Source: Amyelois transitella
Lineage: Eukaryota > Arthropoda > Insecta > Lepidoptera > Pyralidae
DNA: 64,000 nt
Reading direction: 5' to 3'
NCBI RefSeq assembly: GCF_032362555.1
Contig: NC_083508.1
Coordinates: 2,757,001-2,821,000, forward strand
The translations under genes were made by a program, and so were the position numbers. Under the pieces are notes generated by a model. It made no database searches, was not told the DNA's origin, and saw only the letters and a list, made by a program, of their open reading frames with translations. This document shows, in pieces, positions 10,934-23,316 of the stretch (position 1 is the first letter of the stretch; every line of letters starts with the position of its first letter).

Positions 10934-13900
10934 TTAACAGTAGTTCAATCTGCAGGCTTCAATAAAAAGGCCGATCAACATTCGGGTGACCTCCTCCCCT
11001 TGTTCGGGAATCCTCTCCGGAGGCCAGGAGAACCCCTCCCCTCGGAGCTCGTACGTGAACACTAGTGGAGTGTTCAGTTTGTATCGAACCCAGTCCATGC
11101 TGCCGCCCGAAGCTGAGTCTGATGAGGAAGAAACAGATTACCTGCTTTGGTGGTATATCCGTGGTGCCGTGTGGGTTCCGGCACCATTAGAAAAGAAAGA
11201 ATAGGACCACTCCATTCCTTTCCCATGGATGTCGTAAAAGGCGACTAAGGGATAGGCTTATTAACTTGGGATTCTTCGTTAAGGCGACAGACTAGCAACC
11301 TGTCACTATTTGATGGCCTATCAGTCTTTTTAAGACTGTTTACCCCGCAAGGAATATAGACGTGATTATATGGATGTTTGTGGTATATCCATGGTATATC
11401 TCATTTTAAGAAATAGATTCAATATGTATTGTATGGTTCCCGGCAGTTCAGAATAGGACCACTTCATATCCTTCCCATGGATGTCGTAAAAGCCTATTAA
11501 GAGAAAGGCTAATGTTCTTTACTCTTAATAGGCTTTAACGCATCCATTCTTCTTTTTGACTTCTTGTACACTTTGGCATATTTTTTAGGCGATAGGCTAG
11601 CAGCTGTTACCGTTTGAATCTAAATTCTATCAGCTGAACTTGGTCTCTCGGTCTTCTCAAGAATGTAGGGATATAGACGTGATAATATATATGTATATAC
11701 TAGCTGTCCCGGCAAACGTTGCTTTGCCATATAAATATATTTAAGAAATTTCTAGTTAAAAAAAAAGTTCACTAAGGGGTATGAAAAATAGATGTTAGCC
11801 GATTCTCAGACCTACTGAATATGCATGCAAAATTTGGTTAAAATCGGTAAAGCCGTTTCGGAGGAGTACGGAGACAAACATTGTGACACGAGAATTTTAT
11901 ATATAAGATGTATGTGTACACGTATGTACGTGTGTATGTAGTCTTGTTTGAGTCATAACCTCTGATGAAGATCATTTTACATAACACAGGTCGAGGTATA
12001 AGATTTGAATCTGTGCAATCACCATTCATTAGTCGAGTAGCTTTACTACGAGTATTTGACAACCGATTCTCGAAGATATGCCCTTTAAAAAGATACGTAT
12101 AAAAGTAAAGTACTTACACCAATGTCTAGCACTAGTCACGGGGCCAACGTATGTAGTTCCATTTACTATTCCGCCATATTCGATTGAAGTTTTACCAATT
12201 TTGACCTGAAATTAAAAAATAAAATGTATCAATTCTCTACTTACGATTTTGTTTGCGAGTCATCGACTTCAGAGCTAGGTTTTCACTAGATATGTAGATA
12301 ATATATAAGATACAGTTTAAAATGTATTACTACTTATATTTTTTTGTTTTACTAAATCTTAAATAAGCTTTACAAGTCTTCCAGTCTTGAGACTTAGTTT
12401 TGTCTGCCCCGTAAAAGATTAAAACGTGATATGTACGTACCTAGTGTACATGTCTGTACGTTAATTTTAAGTTTCAAACTTCTTGTTTTCCACACTTTAT
12501 CCAACAATGCAATACGAATGTTAATTTTAATGTGCGCTGCCAATTTGATTATCGATTTTCCTTTTTATTTTGGTTCACTGGAAGAAATCCCGATTGGGAT
12601 AAGTCCGCCATTGTACCTACATATTCTTCTTAATCCAATGACTGTTTTCTTTTTTTTGTTATATTTCTTTTTATGTGCAGTAAAGAGTTTACGAACAAAC
12701 AAACAAACAAATTTGTACAGACTAAAAATGTTGTTGGCACTTACCAAATCGTCATAGTTGCTTATATTATCCAAAGAATCCGAATAAGGAATTAGGAGTA
12801 CTGGACCGAAAGAGTGGAATCCAATGTAAGCAGTGATGTTCAAACTCAGGATGTATTCCGAAAGTGTTCGGGTTTCCACCTCGGAGAATGGTTTGATGCC
12901 GGGATAAATGTCGTCACACGGGTCAGTAGAAATTCCAGATTCTGTAGTTAAATCCCGTCGATGAATTAAATAATTAAAAATATATATAAATACAACAAAT
13001 CTACAGGTTGCGTACGCGCCTTCCTTCCCCGAGTGGGGAAACGTTACTATTACTATTTCTCTCATCTCTAACATCCCGGTTGCACCCTTTTCAGAAGTAT
13101 TTTAGAACCCGGGGTCCGCTTTCCGACGTTTTTCTCTTCACTCAGTCCGGTCACTGACATGAAGGCTTCCGCGAATATAGGGTTAATATTAATAAGTTAG
13201 TAGAAAAAAAAGAAGTTTTCATGCAATTAAAGTTTCTGCTTAGGGTAAAATCAAGCAAAATTATACATATATGTGATTTTAAATTTAAAAGAATTTTTAT
13301 ATGCTAATCTTACAATTGTTTGATTGGACACAAAGGTTTTCCATAATTGCTAACCAATTCTTCGACAGTAATAATAATGTTATGAAAAAAAAAACTTACT
13401 GCCCCAGTTGTAATCCCAATTGCGGTTGGGATCGGAGCCATAGCATTTTTCTGACGATTTTGAACGCGTCTTCCTCCAAAAACGCTCCTGACAATAATGA
13501 GCCAAAGATTTTTTTAGTAAGTTATGAGAGAATCAATTATTTCTATAATCTCCTACAAATATAGAAGTATGTTTTGTAAATCTTTAGTAGGTATAGGTTG
13601 ATAGGATCTTTCATAAAGTTAGAATGTTTGTTTTACATTATTTATTATCACCCACACGAAAGTTCTTTGCTTAACGGACTATTAGATAATGGTATCAATA
13701 GCATTGTATTTTGTACAATAAATAATAAATTAATATTCCATGAGTACTGTTATTAACTGACATCACTTCTTGAGCGTGATCAAAGGCGGACCATAGTTTA
13801 TTCACATCACATTTTTTTTTCTGGATGGATAGGCAGATAGAAGCCAAGCCAAGCATTTTAATCGGGCTTGACTGGTTTAAATCCTTCCTTAGCATAGCCA

Positions 13901-16900
13901 ATGACTCTTTCCTGAATTTGTGAGTTATGCACATTAGTTTGAGTGTCGACAGATGCTCTTTAGTTCAGAAAATACCATCATTAGGACACCTGCATTTTCA
14001 GGGAACTGGATGTGTAACTATCCAATATGGGTTAGGTAAGGTTTGGAAAGTATGCGGAGAGTCGCTTCGTAAAGAACCTGGCTTATTAATCCTGAATAAT
14101 CAAAGACGTAACCGAATCTATTCTCCAGAGGGGTGAGGATGTAATCTGGATTTAGTTGCAGGAAGAAGAATAATACTTACAACTGTATAACTGTAGTGGT
14201 AACCATCTGGGTTGACAGTAGGAAATATGTGCCATTCAAACTGATCCCTCAAAGACGTGATGGCCGGGTCAGTGCTGGTCAGCAGTTGGTTGATGAAGTA
14301 CGTTGTCGTTGCCGGGGCGATCCACTCTCGGGCGTGAATTCCTGGGAATAGAATGCTTTTTGGATCTCCTTAGTAATTTTTCTGTTCGCGAAGGAGGTTG
14401 AGTAACAAAAAGAAATCAAATCTTTGATTCTAAGCTATCATAAAGTAAATTTTATTTCCCATTATTTAGCTTTAGAAAAAGAAACTGATTGATAGACTGA
14501 CATATACATATTTGTACAGTTCAAACTGCTGAATCTAAAGAGAGATTTGAAAAGCATGTAGTTTCCTTAAATGGTCTAGAGGTTAATGTATCTCTAGATC
14601 ATATACCTAAGGAAGGATGTTTTGAAATGCTCGAAGGCACAGAATTAAGCGGTTCGCAGGCGGAAAATTCTAGTGATGAAATGGTAGAGAGATAATATAA
14701 AATAACTATCTGTCCTGGCAAACGTTGTTTTGCCATATAAATAATTTTTAAGTAATTTCTAGTAAAAAAAATTGTTAAGGGTGGGACAACCTTTATCACT
14801 GAGGGGTATGAAAAATAGATGTTCGCCGATTTTCAGACCTACTCAATATGCTCACAAAATTTCATGAGAATCGATCAAGCCGTTTCGGCGGATTACGGGA
14901 ACGAACATTGTGACACGATAATTTTATATATAAGATGATAGATAGATAATATCGGTACTTGCGCTTGTCCTTGTAGAATTAGAAAGAGGTTTTAATAATT
15001 TGGTAATAAAAATAAAAATAAATTTATTTTTCAAAATAGAATGTCGTTAACTTAAGTATAATTATACCAACGTTTGTGTCGTGTGGTTTCCGTAATTTTA
15101 GAATATAACCAATCCATATATTTCTCATGGATGTCAAAAGAGGCAACTTGGGGATAGGCTTATAAACTTGGGATTCCTCTTGCGGGTGATGGGCTAGCAA
15201 CGTGTCACTATTTGAATCTCAATTCCATCATTAAGCCATACAGCTGAATGTGTTTTCAGTCTTTTTGAGACTGTTGCCTTTGTCTACCCCGCAGTGGATA
15301 TGGACATGACTATATGTATCCTACCGCTTCCAAAGAGCTTGTGTAGAAGAAGGCGGAACAAACTACACTTTTTATTTTACAGCAGAATTTTCACCGGACG
15401 TTTACAAGTAAGGAACGTATTTTACAAACCTGATTCAATAAAAACTATTTGTTTATAGACCTTTGCTGTTGGCGTCTTGATACGCAAGCCGAGTATTTTA
15501 CGTCCTTCATAGCTTTGTCCTCCAACCACAAGATCTGTCCACTTTGAGTACCTTTTACTCATATCTTTTAAATAGTCGTAAATCTAAAATACCAGTCATT
15601 TTAATGTTTAAACAATTTATCGTGGGAAGATAAGCAACTGACACACATTATGTTTATTGCATAGTGAAGCACTATTAAAATTCAAATATTTTTTTTATAT
15701 AATTTGCCGTGTGGTTCCCGGCACCAAAATAAAAAACGGACCACTCCATCTCTTTTACGTGAATGTCGTAAAAAACGACTTAGAGATAGGCTTATAATGA
15801 TAGGTTTCTTAGGCCATGGGTTAGCAGCCTGTCATTATTTGAATCTCAATTCTATCACCTCTTCAAGACTGTCTTCCCTGCAAGGGATATAGACATGACT
15901 ATATGTATGTATTATATAATATTAAAAATAATTCATTGCAAAACAGTTAACTTACATCATCTACATCGTAATAGGCAGTCCAAGAAAATGACAGTTTATT
16001 TTGACGGTTGATTGGTTTCTCATTTTTTATTATTCTAAAGAAAATTAAAATATAATTGAAATTAAATAACTAAAATAAATGAGCGGAGAATATATTGATT
16101 TTTATAAAAATAAGTATACTTATACAAACGCATACTAATACAAAATAGTTTTAGAAGCTCATAAAATACTCCAAGAATGTTCTTTTTTTTTTAAACCACT
16201 AGTGGACGAATACGTCCTCAAAAGATATTGGCTTAGATACACACAGCTTAAGACAATATACCGCCTTAAAATCTGACCTGCGTGGTTTGTTAGATAATAG
16301 TCCTTCATATGTAAAAAGTCCTGAGATTTCGTCTTAATTATACTTCGAAATTTGGTCGTAGTAATGATGAACAGTAGTTTTAAATTTTTCGTTTATGTCC
16401 TCCCTAGCGCCATACAGATATACGTGGGCCTTCTGTCCTTTCAAGACGGTTAGCTCTGTTTACCCCGTAACAGATAATATGTGATTGTGATTATGTATGA
16501 TGCTATACTAACCTCGAAAAATCTTTAATGAGCATTTTTTTATTTAATTTATAAACATGAACAGCTTTTGAGAAATCTTCTTCCAAATCAGGCGCAATTA
16601 TAATTTCTGCGCTTGAGTTTGTATTCATGTAGTACGGTATTGCCTGTAAAAAATATTTAACATTACTTTACATTTTATATTTGTTCTTACTTACTCAATT
16701 TACAAATGCAACATTAAAGTTTAATAAGTTAGCAGAAGTAATATTATCATCCAAGCTTTGGGATAAACTTGTTTCTTACTTTCGTTTGTGAAAAATCCAT
16801 GTGAACTACATCCATTCCATTTTATCTAAATCGGTCCAGCAGTTTAGTCACGAAGCGGATTTATATTGTAAGTATGGAAATGAAATATACTATAACTTTG

Positions 16901-17067
16901 AAAAAAAAAATTATACTAACTTCATCATCAGATAGAGAAGTGACCAGTCCCATAATATCTTGAGCATCACCTTCTATTTCATAGACCTTGTAGTCTTTGT
17001 AACTCTTATAATCGGCTGAAGTGATATCAAAAATTGGTATTATTAAAGTAATTACAAAAAGTAACAT
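10934..17067 (-). CDS. Secreted metallocarboxypeptidase A-like zymogen (M14), 9 exons
   Basis: Exons in transcription order: 17067-16921, 16643-16513, 16034-15956, 15583-15430, 14341-14181, 13487-13400, 12941-12745, 12205-12118, 11118-10934; every intron is GT-AG and the phases join to 1230 nt (409 aa plus TAA). Residues 1-18 are a signal peptide, about 19-100 an activation propeptide, and the rest the peptidase. Zinc ligands are H173 and E176 (GIHAREW) and H296 (FHSF); substrate-binding R229 (WRKTRS), N245-R246 (DPNRNW) and Y349; catalytic base E372 (TYELRG). M356 fills the specificity position (255 in bovine CPA), which favours hydrophobic C-terminal residues; this last point is inference. 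All catalytic residues are present, so it should be active. The start is the methionine directly before the hydrophobic signal; an in-frame ATG 19 codons upstream is less likely. Length is normal for insect procarboxypeptidases. Introns carry SINE-A, RTE-like and repeat D insertions. Expected role: midgut protein digestion. Confidence 0.93.
11161..11379 (+). mobile_element. SINE-A with target duplication, in intron 8 of the minus-strand carboxypeptidase
   Basis: Flanked by GTGGTATATCC at 11150-11160 and 11380-11390. Slightly shortened before the hairpin. The copy starts 42 nt from the exon 9 acceptor and reads antisense to the gene. Confidence 0.88.
11430..11698 (+). mobile_element. SINE-A, old, with internal palindrome
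   Basis: Head and tail recognisable. In the centre AGCCTATTAAGAG and CTCTTAATAGGCT form a 13-bp inverted repeat around a 22-nt loop. Confidence 0.65.
11700..11910 (+). mobile_element. RTE-like LINE 3' tail
   Basis: Starts CTAGCTGTCCCGGCAAACG and ends ACGAGAATTTTATATATAAG, the widespread lepidopteran RTE-type 3' segment. In intron 8 of the minus-strand carboxypeptidase. Confidence 0.65.
12376..12440 (+). mobile_element. SINE-A tail fragment
   Basis: CCAGTCTTGAGACTTAG and GTCTGCCCCGTAAAAG with degraded end, inside intron 7 of the carboxypeptidase. Confidence 0.5.
14005..14160 (+). repeat. Repeat D, decayed
   Basis: Retains TGTGTAACTATCC, GAGTCGCTTCGTAAAG and GGGGTGAGGATGTAATC in family order. 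In intron 5 of the minus-strand carboxypeptidase. Confidence 0.45.
14705..14938 (+). mobile_element. RTE-like LINE 3' tail
   Basis: Same family as at 11700 with CTGTCCTGGCAAACG start and an extra GTTAAGGGTGGGACAACC segment. In intron 4 of the carboxypeptidase. Confidence 0.65.
15076..15319 (+). mobile_element. SINE-A, full length, diverged
   Basis: Altered head (TCGTGTGGTTTCCG) and tail (GGACATGACTATATG); lies in intron 4 of the carboxypeptidase. Confidence 0.75.
15322..15420 (-). repeat. Repeat C, fragment
   Basis: CTACCGCTTCCAAAG and TGTGTAGAAGAAGGCGG, reverse orientation, just past a SINE-A copy. Confidence 0.45.
15704..15911 (+). mobile_element. SINE-A with target duplication
   Basis: Intact head; a deletion removes the segment before the hairpin. 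TTATATAAT flanks it at 15695-15703 and 15912-15920. In intron 3 of the carboxypeptidase. Confidence 0.82.
16421..16499 (+). mobile_element. SINE-A tail, diverged
   Basis: ACGTGGGCCTTCTGTCC, TTTACCCCGTAACAG and a degraded tail about 14 nt from exon 2 of the carboxypeptidase (donor side). Confidence 0.5.
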
Positions 17068-17128
17068 TTTAACAATGTCAATATTAAGGCCGTTAAACAG
17101 TAAATGCTGTTTTAAAAGTAACAAATTA

Positions 17129-17148
17129 TTATCGAAGAAATATTTATA
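17129..17148 (-). promoter_or_regulatory. Candidate TATA and GATA sites of the minus-strand carboxypeptidase
   Basis: TATAAATA on the minus strand (17141-17148) lies about 75 nt upstream of the start codon, followed by a CGATAA GATA-like site (17129-17134). The TATA sequence matches that of the divergent paralogue, but the stretch is AT-rich, so chance is possible. Confidence 0.4.
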
Positions 17149-17506
17149 AAAAAAAATTGTAGCTAATTATTTACAGTAATTAAAACTGTGATAATAGTGC
17201 TGCTGACTTGTAAAGAATTTCTTGATTATATTGAGTATTTCTGAACACGAAAATGTTTATTTCGTTATTTCAAAAATTTTTGCCTGTTGGTATTTATGTT
17301 TAACAGATAACTATTATACAATGTTTAATCAATTCTGATGTATTGATTTTTTAATTTTTATAATTCTTTTAACAACTAAAATTATTTATTTCTGTTATTA
17401 ACACTATTTTAAAGTTACTTTGTAAATTACCTACAATAAATGGATAATGTCCGAAATAAACATTATTTATTTAATAGTTGAACTGGGCTTTTTCCTCGTT
17501 ATAAAA

Positions 17507-17830
17507 TTGTTGCCTCTGTGTACCCCGTAACGGATAACGCCATGATTTCACGTTTTTTTGGTGTATTTTGGTAACTAGAACACTAAGTTCTTAAAGTGCA
17601 AAATCACAGGCAACGGCTAATTCATCATACTAAGGGATGGACTTATAAACTTATGATTCTTGTTATGGGCGATGTGCTAGCAACCTACCAACCTACCAAC
17701 CAACACTATTTGAATCTATCCTACCTACCTATCATTAAGCCAAACGGCTCAATCTAGCCTATCAGTCTTTTCAAGACGTTTGGCTCTGTCTAGCCCGTAA
17801 GAGATATTGACGTAATTATATGTATGTATT
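17507..17830 (+). mobile_element. SINE-A remnants, split
   Basis: A short tail piece (17507-17550) is followed by a longer body-and-tail copy (17630-17830) with a small CCTACCAA duplication in its centre. Confidence 0.5.
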
Positions 17831-18265
17831 ATGTGATTTTGTTCTCTTTTGTATGTTTTACTCTTATGGTGCAATAAAGAGTTCTATCTATCTAACTACT
17901 CGTATGTATGTATCATTATTCTTTCCTATTGAGTGAATCTCATATTATGAGGGTATGCGATCGATACTAAAACAGTGTCTATCACCCGCTATCAATTCAA
18001 CCTCATACGACGGGCTGTCTACGTATTCCTTTATTGGATCCATAAATACCATTCATGGCCTATCTTTTTTCGCATAGTTTTCTCATGAAGTTATCATGAC
18101 AGGTTTAGGCTAAACTAGTTATTCCGTTTCATTTATATTTAAGTTCACCGTACTGGTAAGTTTCCTATTTATATGATTGCACTTAGCCATAGCCATAGCA
18201 TTTTTTCGATTTCTATAAACTAATTACTAATGTTAAATTAAAATAATACAAAAAAACTTCTGTAA

Positions 18266-18500
18266 GATACATACATAAATCCTTCCCGCATTAGGCAGAG
18301 ACTTCATCTTTCCACTTGCCATGATCGCTGCATATTTCTTTCACTTACATTCGTTACTCTCTTCATGCAAGCTCTTCGGTGTCGGGTACTCTTGACCTGA
18401 CCTTTTGCTAGAACGTCTATTCGAGAACATAGGCAGACCCTAGGCTCATCTTTAGAGAGGTGATTAAGAAAGTGATGAGAGACGTGTGGCAAGTGAAAAA
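18266..18500 (-). mobile_element. LINE-T 3' remnant, diverged
   Basis: Matches the LINE-T coding end with several substitutions; part of the frame is still readable on the minus strand (RVCLCSRIDVLAKGQVKST). The 3' (TATG)n side is at the low-coordinate end. Confidence 0.6.
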
Positions 18501-18715
18501 ATGTAGTCTATGCTTAATCCACCAAAAAAAAATTCGTAATCCATACTTATATTATTATGAGATTAAAAAATATGTAACTTTTATTATATGTTTCTAAGGG
18601 TTAATCTTTGGCAATTTTGAAAAGATCATGAAAATTCTCTCCGTTAAAAAGTTACATTATATCCGAGCATTATAAGTTCATTATATACCAGAGAAACATG
18701 ACTTATGCTAGTAAT

Positions 18716-18785
18716 GAGAATGATGAGACTCAGATAGTGACAGAGTGCTAGCCTATCGTAAGAAGTATCCCAAGATTGTTAGCTT
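18716..18785 (-). mobile_element. SINE-A central fragment
   Basis: GACTCAGATAGTGACAGAGT and GCTAGCCTATCG only. Confidence 0.5.
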
Positions 18786-19439
18786 GTTTTTGAGAATTTT
18801 TGAATAAGCTATAATTCAAGAATAATTATAACTTTCTTATATAAACGTTTAGTGTAATTTTAAATGAAAATTTCAAGACTTGTATTGTATTATTAGTATT
18901 ATAGTATTTGTTTTACTTTGTTATATTTCTATACAAATAGTTTTGGAGCAATTTGCTTATACTTCAGTTATTTTGTTTTGCTGCGTTAACTTATTGGATT
19001 TGTAGACTTGTTTTCAAAGTGATTTGCTAATGAAATTTTGGATTGTAAGCAAATTGCGTACCTTAAAAATAATAAACGTAACTACTGTAGGCAACCTTCT
19101 TGTACGCAACGGTTTGTTGTATAGCAACGTTTGCCATGGTTTTGTTTGTTAGGAAAAAATGGCAGATATAATTTTTATTGTCAAACATTTTTATTTTATG
19201 TTCAATAATATAGTAATTTTAAACTGATTATTTCTCTCCTCTTTTTTTCCTTCTATCTTCTGTAGGAATAACTAACTTTGTGACTATACTTCTTACTCTA
19301 CAACTTTGCTTATCACAAAAGTTCATACAACTGCGTTTAACAAAAAGTTTTATTTCTTATTTCTATCTTTTGCCCTAGACTTTGTTCCTGTGAAAATTTC
19401 CGGAAAAAAAAATGTTTCCCTTATGATAATTAACTTTTA

Positions 19440-19542
19440 ACCATGAATGTCGTAAAAGGCGACTTAGGAATATGCTTATAAACTTGAGATTCTTCGTTTA
19501 GGCGATGGGCTAGCAACCTGTCACTATTTGAATCTCATATCT
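19440..19542 (+). mobile_element. SINE-A central fragment
   Basis: From ATGTCGTAAAAGGCGACT to CACTATTTGAATCTC; head and tail absent. Confidence 0.65.
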
Positions 19543-19559
19543 TTTGGTTTCGTAACATT

Positions 19560-19705
19560 TGGTTAACGACAAATAAATTACTTAAAACTAAGTTTCCCGC
19601 CGCTTACAAAGCGTCAGTGCAGAAGAAGCAGTAACAACCTGCACTGCAGCATATTTTTCAATAACATCAACTTCACAATTATCCAAAATTAATTAATTGA
19701 AATTC
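19560..19705 (-). repeat. Repeat C
   Basis: CCGCCGCTTACAAAGCG, GTGCAGAAGAAGCAG and CACTGCAGCATATTTT in reverse orientation. Confidence 0.5.
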
Positions 19706-19967
19706 AATAAAATAATGTAATTTTAAATGGAATGCCAAATTAATAAATTGATATACAAAGTGTACTGAAGTTTTATTTGAACCTACTTCAAAAATGTAAT
19801 TCTTATAGCAATGTAACAATATAAATGTAGATTCGTACAAAGTGAAGCGGTCAAATATTTTATAACCTGTCTACTGAGATACAAGGGAATCTTCTTACAA
19901 TTATGTTCAATGATAACACACAATGGATAGACACTTCAAGACGCGCGGTTTCCTAGAGAGTAGAATA

Positions 19968-20212
19968 GCATAGATACATAAAATCACGTTTATATCTCTT
20001 GCGGGGTAGATATAGCCAACAGTCTCGACTGATAGGCCACGTTCAGCTGTTCGGCTTAATGATAGAAGTGGGATTCAAATAGTGACAGATTGCTAGCCCA
20101 TCGCCTAAAGAAGAATCCCAAGTTTACAATCCTATTTTTTACTCGCATTTTACGACATCCATGGGAAAGAGATAGGAGTGGTCTTATTCTTTTTCTATTG
20201 GTGCCGGGAACC
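19968..20212 (-). mobile_element. SINE-A, nearly full length
   Basis: Tail ATACATAAAATCACG and body well preserved; the first few bases of the head are missing. Confidence 0.78.
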
Positions 20213-20844
20213 TAAAAAATCAAAGTCAAGAACAGATAAAAGATCTGACTTTTAACTTAGAATTGAATCCAGTACCTTTTTAGGGAATAAATGAAAGGAT
20301 ATTATAAAGGCGGATTCAGAAGGAAGGTTGTAATATTTACAATAAAAAATGTAAGTAATCCATATCGTATGTTAGCAAATATTCGGATATTTCATATGGA
20401 ATAAGTACCTACTTGATAAAGGTGAGGTGCGTCTCGCGTGTAGAAGGCTGTCCAAATCGTAAAATAGAAAGGTATTATACCTTTCAGATACGACCTATGT
20501 AAATCTTAAAAGGTGAAAGTGTGGAGTCACAAAGTGTATGTTGACAGATGTTGTAACTTTGTTACTAACTAGCTTCAGTTCACGGCTTCGCTCTTGTAGG
20601 AATCTTTAAAAAATCCGTTGAAAGAATAAATATATGAAGGGTATTCTATACTTACTAGAGGGCCTCAACAACTGGCATTGTAAAAATTCTTTTACAGAAT
20701 AAACGAATTTTGAATTTGAATTTCGAATTTGAATGCGAATGAAACGCAAGAAGTAAGCAAGCTTGATATGTAAGTGAAAAAAATTAATCTTCTCCGGAAA
20801 ACCGAGGTGATCTAAAAATTGATTTTACAGTTACATTTTGACGA

Positions 20845-21010
20845 GTAAGTTAATGTGTAACCAGGATTTAATATGGGTTAAGTTCCCTGCATGCCCCTCT
20901 GCAAAGGTTGCGAAGGTCGCTTTGAAAAAACTTGACTTACCCAATCCAGGGTCGCGGTCACTGGTCAACTACGAATTTATTTCTGGAAGGTGAGGTTGCA
21001 ACCGGGACAC
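20845..21010 (+). repeat. Repeat D, partial
   Basis: AAGGTTGCGAAGGTCGCTTTG through GGTGAGGTTGCAACCGGGAC. Confidence 0.55.
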
Positions 21011-21212
21011 ATGCAAGAAGGAAGAATATTTGTTTATAACATACACACACATATAATTACATCTTTAACAATTACGGGGTAGACAGTGACAGGGAATTTT
21101 ACAACAATCTGCATGTGAAGCAGCTGGTGTATACTAAGTTTTATATTCGTTACCAGCCCTGTAATAAGGGGTGAGTAGAAGTAACACGGACTAAAAGACA
21201 GTATTAAGATTT

Positions 21213-21430
21213 TGTGAGAAAACCTAGACGAACGTATCTTGATCAAATTAAGGACGTCCTGGTAAAGGGTCACGTCAAAAGTACCCGAAACCGCCGAGCT
21301 TGTATGAAGAGAGTTATGAATGTGGATGAAGTGAAGGAAGTATGCAGAGATCGTGGCAAGTGGAAAGAGGTAGTCTTTGCCTACCTCTCCGGGAAAGAGG
21401 CGTGATTTTATGTATGTATGTATTAAGATT
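21213..21430 (+). mobile_element. LINE-T 3' end remnant with coding C-terminus and (TATG)n tail
   Basis: Best copy of this family. The frame 21214-21405 reads RKPRRTYLDQIKDVLVKGH, later CRDRGKWKEVV and SGKEA before TGA. The pattern (basic start, A/C-x-DR-x-x-W) fits the C-terminus of a LINE polyprotein, though I recognise no exact family. The stop falls inside the conserved tail, some 5 nt before (TATG)n. The tail closely matches the 3' end of SINE-A. Confidence 0.7.
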
Positions 21431-21534
21431 TTGTAGGGAGTTAAGAAAGGGTGCGCTTTTAGAGAGCTAGGTTGAGAGCCGGAAGGTTGGTACTCGTAGA
21501 GACATTGGTGGTGGTGGGATAGTGTAGCTGCGCC

Positions 21535-21668
21535 CGTAGCATAGTACGCGCCACGCCTTTTTAATCGCGCGATAAACTATCGATGTTTTGCTTCACTATC
21601 ACTGTCCCGTTTCAGGTCAGTGATAGTTTTTCGCGCGATAGAAACGGCGTAGCGCGTGTTCTGCTACG
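21535..21668. mobile_element. Foldback MITE-like element
   Basis: Arms share GTAGCA..TACGCGCCACGCC and the complement GGCGTAGCGCG..TGCTAC, with CGCGCGATAAACTATC opposite GATAGTTTTTCGCGCG. Related to the element at 3985. Confidence 0.65.
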
Positions 21669-23316
21669 GAGTTAGGCTACCATGCCTATGATAAAAACAA
21701 AATTCGCCGCTTTTTTTAACAAGGGCACTTCGCAATTGTGTTCCTGAAGTCACTTGATATTGTGGCATTCCCATTTGTCCTTGAACCGAGGTATTGAATT
21801 TCTGCGAAGGAAATAGGGTTCACATCTTATTTCCTTACCCTTGACTAGTCTCTACGAATTGGAAAGCAAACAAAATGGCGAAAAAATAGCATTCAGCGAT
21901 GGCTTTTTATTATTCTTGTATCTTAAGAACTTGGTATTGGAATATTTTTGTCTGTTTATCTGTATAATCATATCACTATCAATATATATAAAAATCTTGT
22001 TACTGTTTGATGCCCTACGTACTGCGAAACTTGAGAAACCATTTAGCATACTAACACAGAGTTAAAATAAAATAAACAGACAAACGCAAGCTTTACTGTA
22101 AATAACCAATAATATAAAGAAGTGATAAAATGATAAAGTTGGGTAAAACGTTCGTAAGAATAAAATGACACTATAAAATTAATTCCAAAATTCCAACGGG
22201 AACCCAAAGTTACTAGAAGTTTAATATTTCACAAGTAGAGCCTAGTATTGTGGCAAGAAAATATAAGGCAGAAGATATTGGAATAATGCAAGATTAAAGA
22301 AATGCCATATTATACTTGAAACATAAGGCATGTCGATATCCTTCATGGCACGCAAATTTTCTGCTGTTTTGAAGCTGTACAAGTCTCTGAATTTAAGATG
22401 TAAGATGAAAAAAGAATAATATTATGGCATCAGGCACCATTTATTTTACATGGTCTGTATATCATGATGCCTCACAACCATCAATTGCGATGTCACATTT
22501 ACCAGTACATACCACTTCTATAGACTTATATTCTTCCAAATTCTATGGCAAGGGAAAATTTTATGAAACAAATGAGATCGGAGGCGATCGCGACCGCAAA
22601 TCATTAGTATTCAGGCTCACGTCTGGAACAATTCATGAAAATCTGTAAGAGCAAATCGTTGTAATTCTGTAACCTCGCCTCTTCAATTGTATGTTTTGAA
22701 TTTAAATTGTGTATTTTATGCGAGAATATTATCTGAATAAAGTATGCCGTGTTGGTGTGGGAGCGTAGCAAAAACATGGCGTGGTTAATGTTAAACACTT
22801 TGAAGAAAATCTAATAAATATACTATCTTTCATCAACTAGTGACATTTATGGTATCTACTCATACATTCTTTTAGTTAACCCAAGAAAAAAGGCTGTGAA
22901 CTCATTATATTTTAGGATAATTATAAATGAAAGAAACAAAATAATTATCTGGCGTTTTATCAGATCTTCTCTAATCTTAATCTTAGTTAACTACCTACAT
23001 AATTTTACCGACCAGAGTTCGCTCTTAAATTTAAGAAAAAGTCATGTAGTCGATATATATAAGAAACATTTTACACGCTTAGTCTCTGCCTATGTTCCGA
23101 AGATAGAAACGATTGAATGTATCTAGATTTTAAAATTTTATTTTAGTTTCGAATTATTTCCAAGAATTTGCAATTATTTAGTTCTTAATTAGGTTTATTA
23201 AGGTAATTTGAATAAATTAATATAATAAAAAAATCATCTTTTTGTTTTACACGCTTTATAAATATTTTTTCCAAATATTTGTTTTATGCATTAATGTGAC
23301 CCTATCCTTTATTTAA

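Larger units (their letters stand above)
17150..23316. other. Region between the divergent carboxypeptidases
   Basis: Apart from the listed repeats I see no exon. Gaps 18786-19439, 20213-20844 and 21669-23316 are AT-rich and unassigned; the 20670-20745 piece ends in GAATTTGAATTTCGAATTTG, a LINE-tail-like repeat. Confidence 0.45.

Noticed and set aside
11430..11698. Helitron or TIR transposon identity for SINE-A
   Set aside because: Copies have variable-length target duplications and 5' truncation, which fit retroposition and not Helitron or cut-and-paste movement.
12565..13074. 169-codon minus-strand reading frame as an independent gene
   Set aside because: It is exon 7 of the carboxypeptidase (12941-12745) with read-through into both introns; the splice sites and paralogue support the exon limits.
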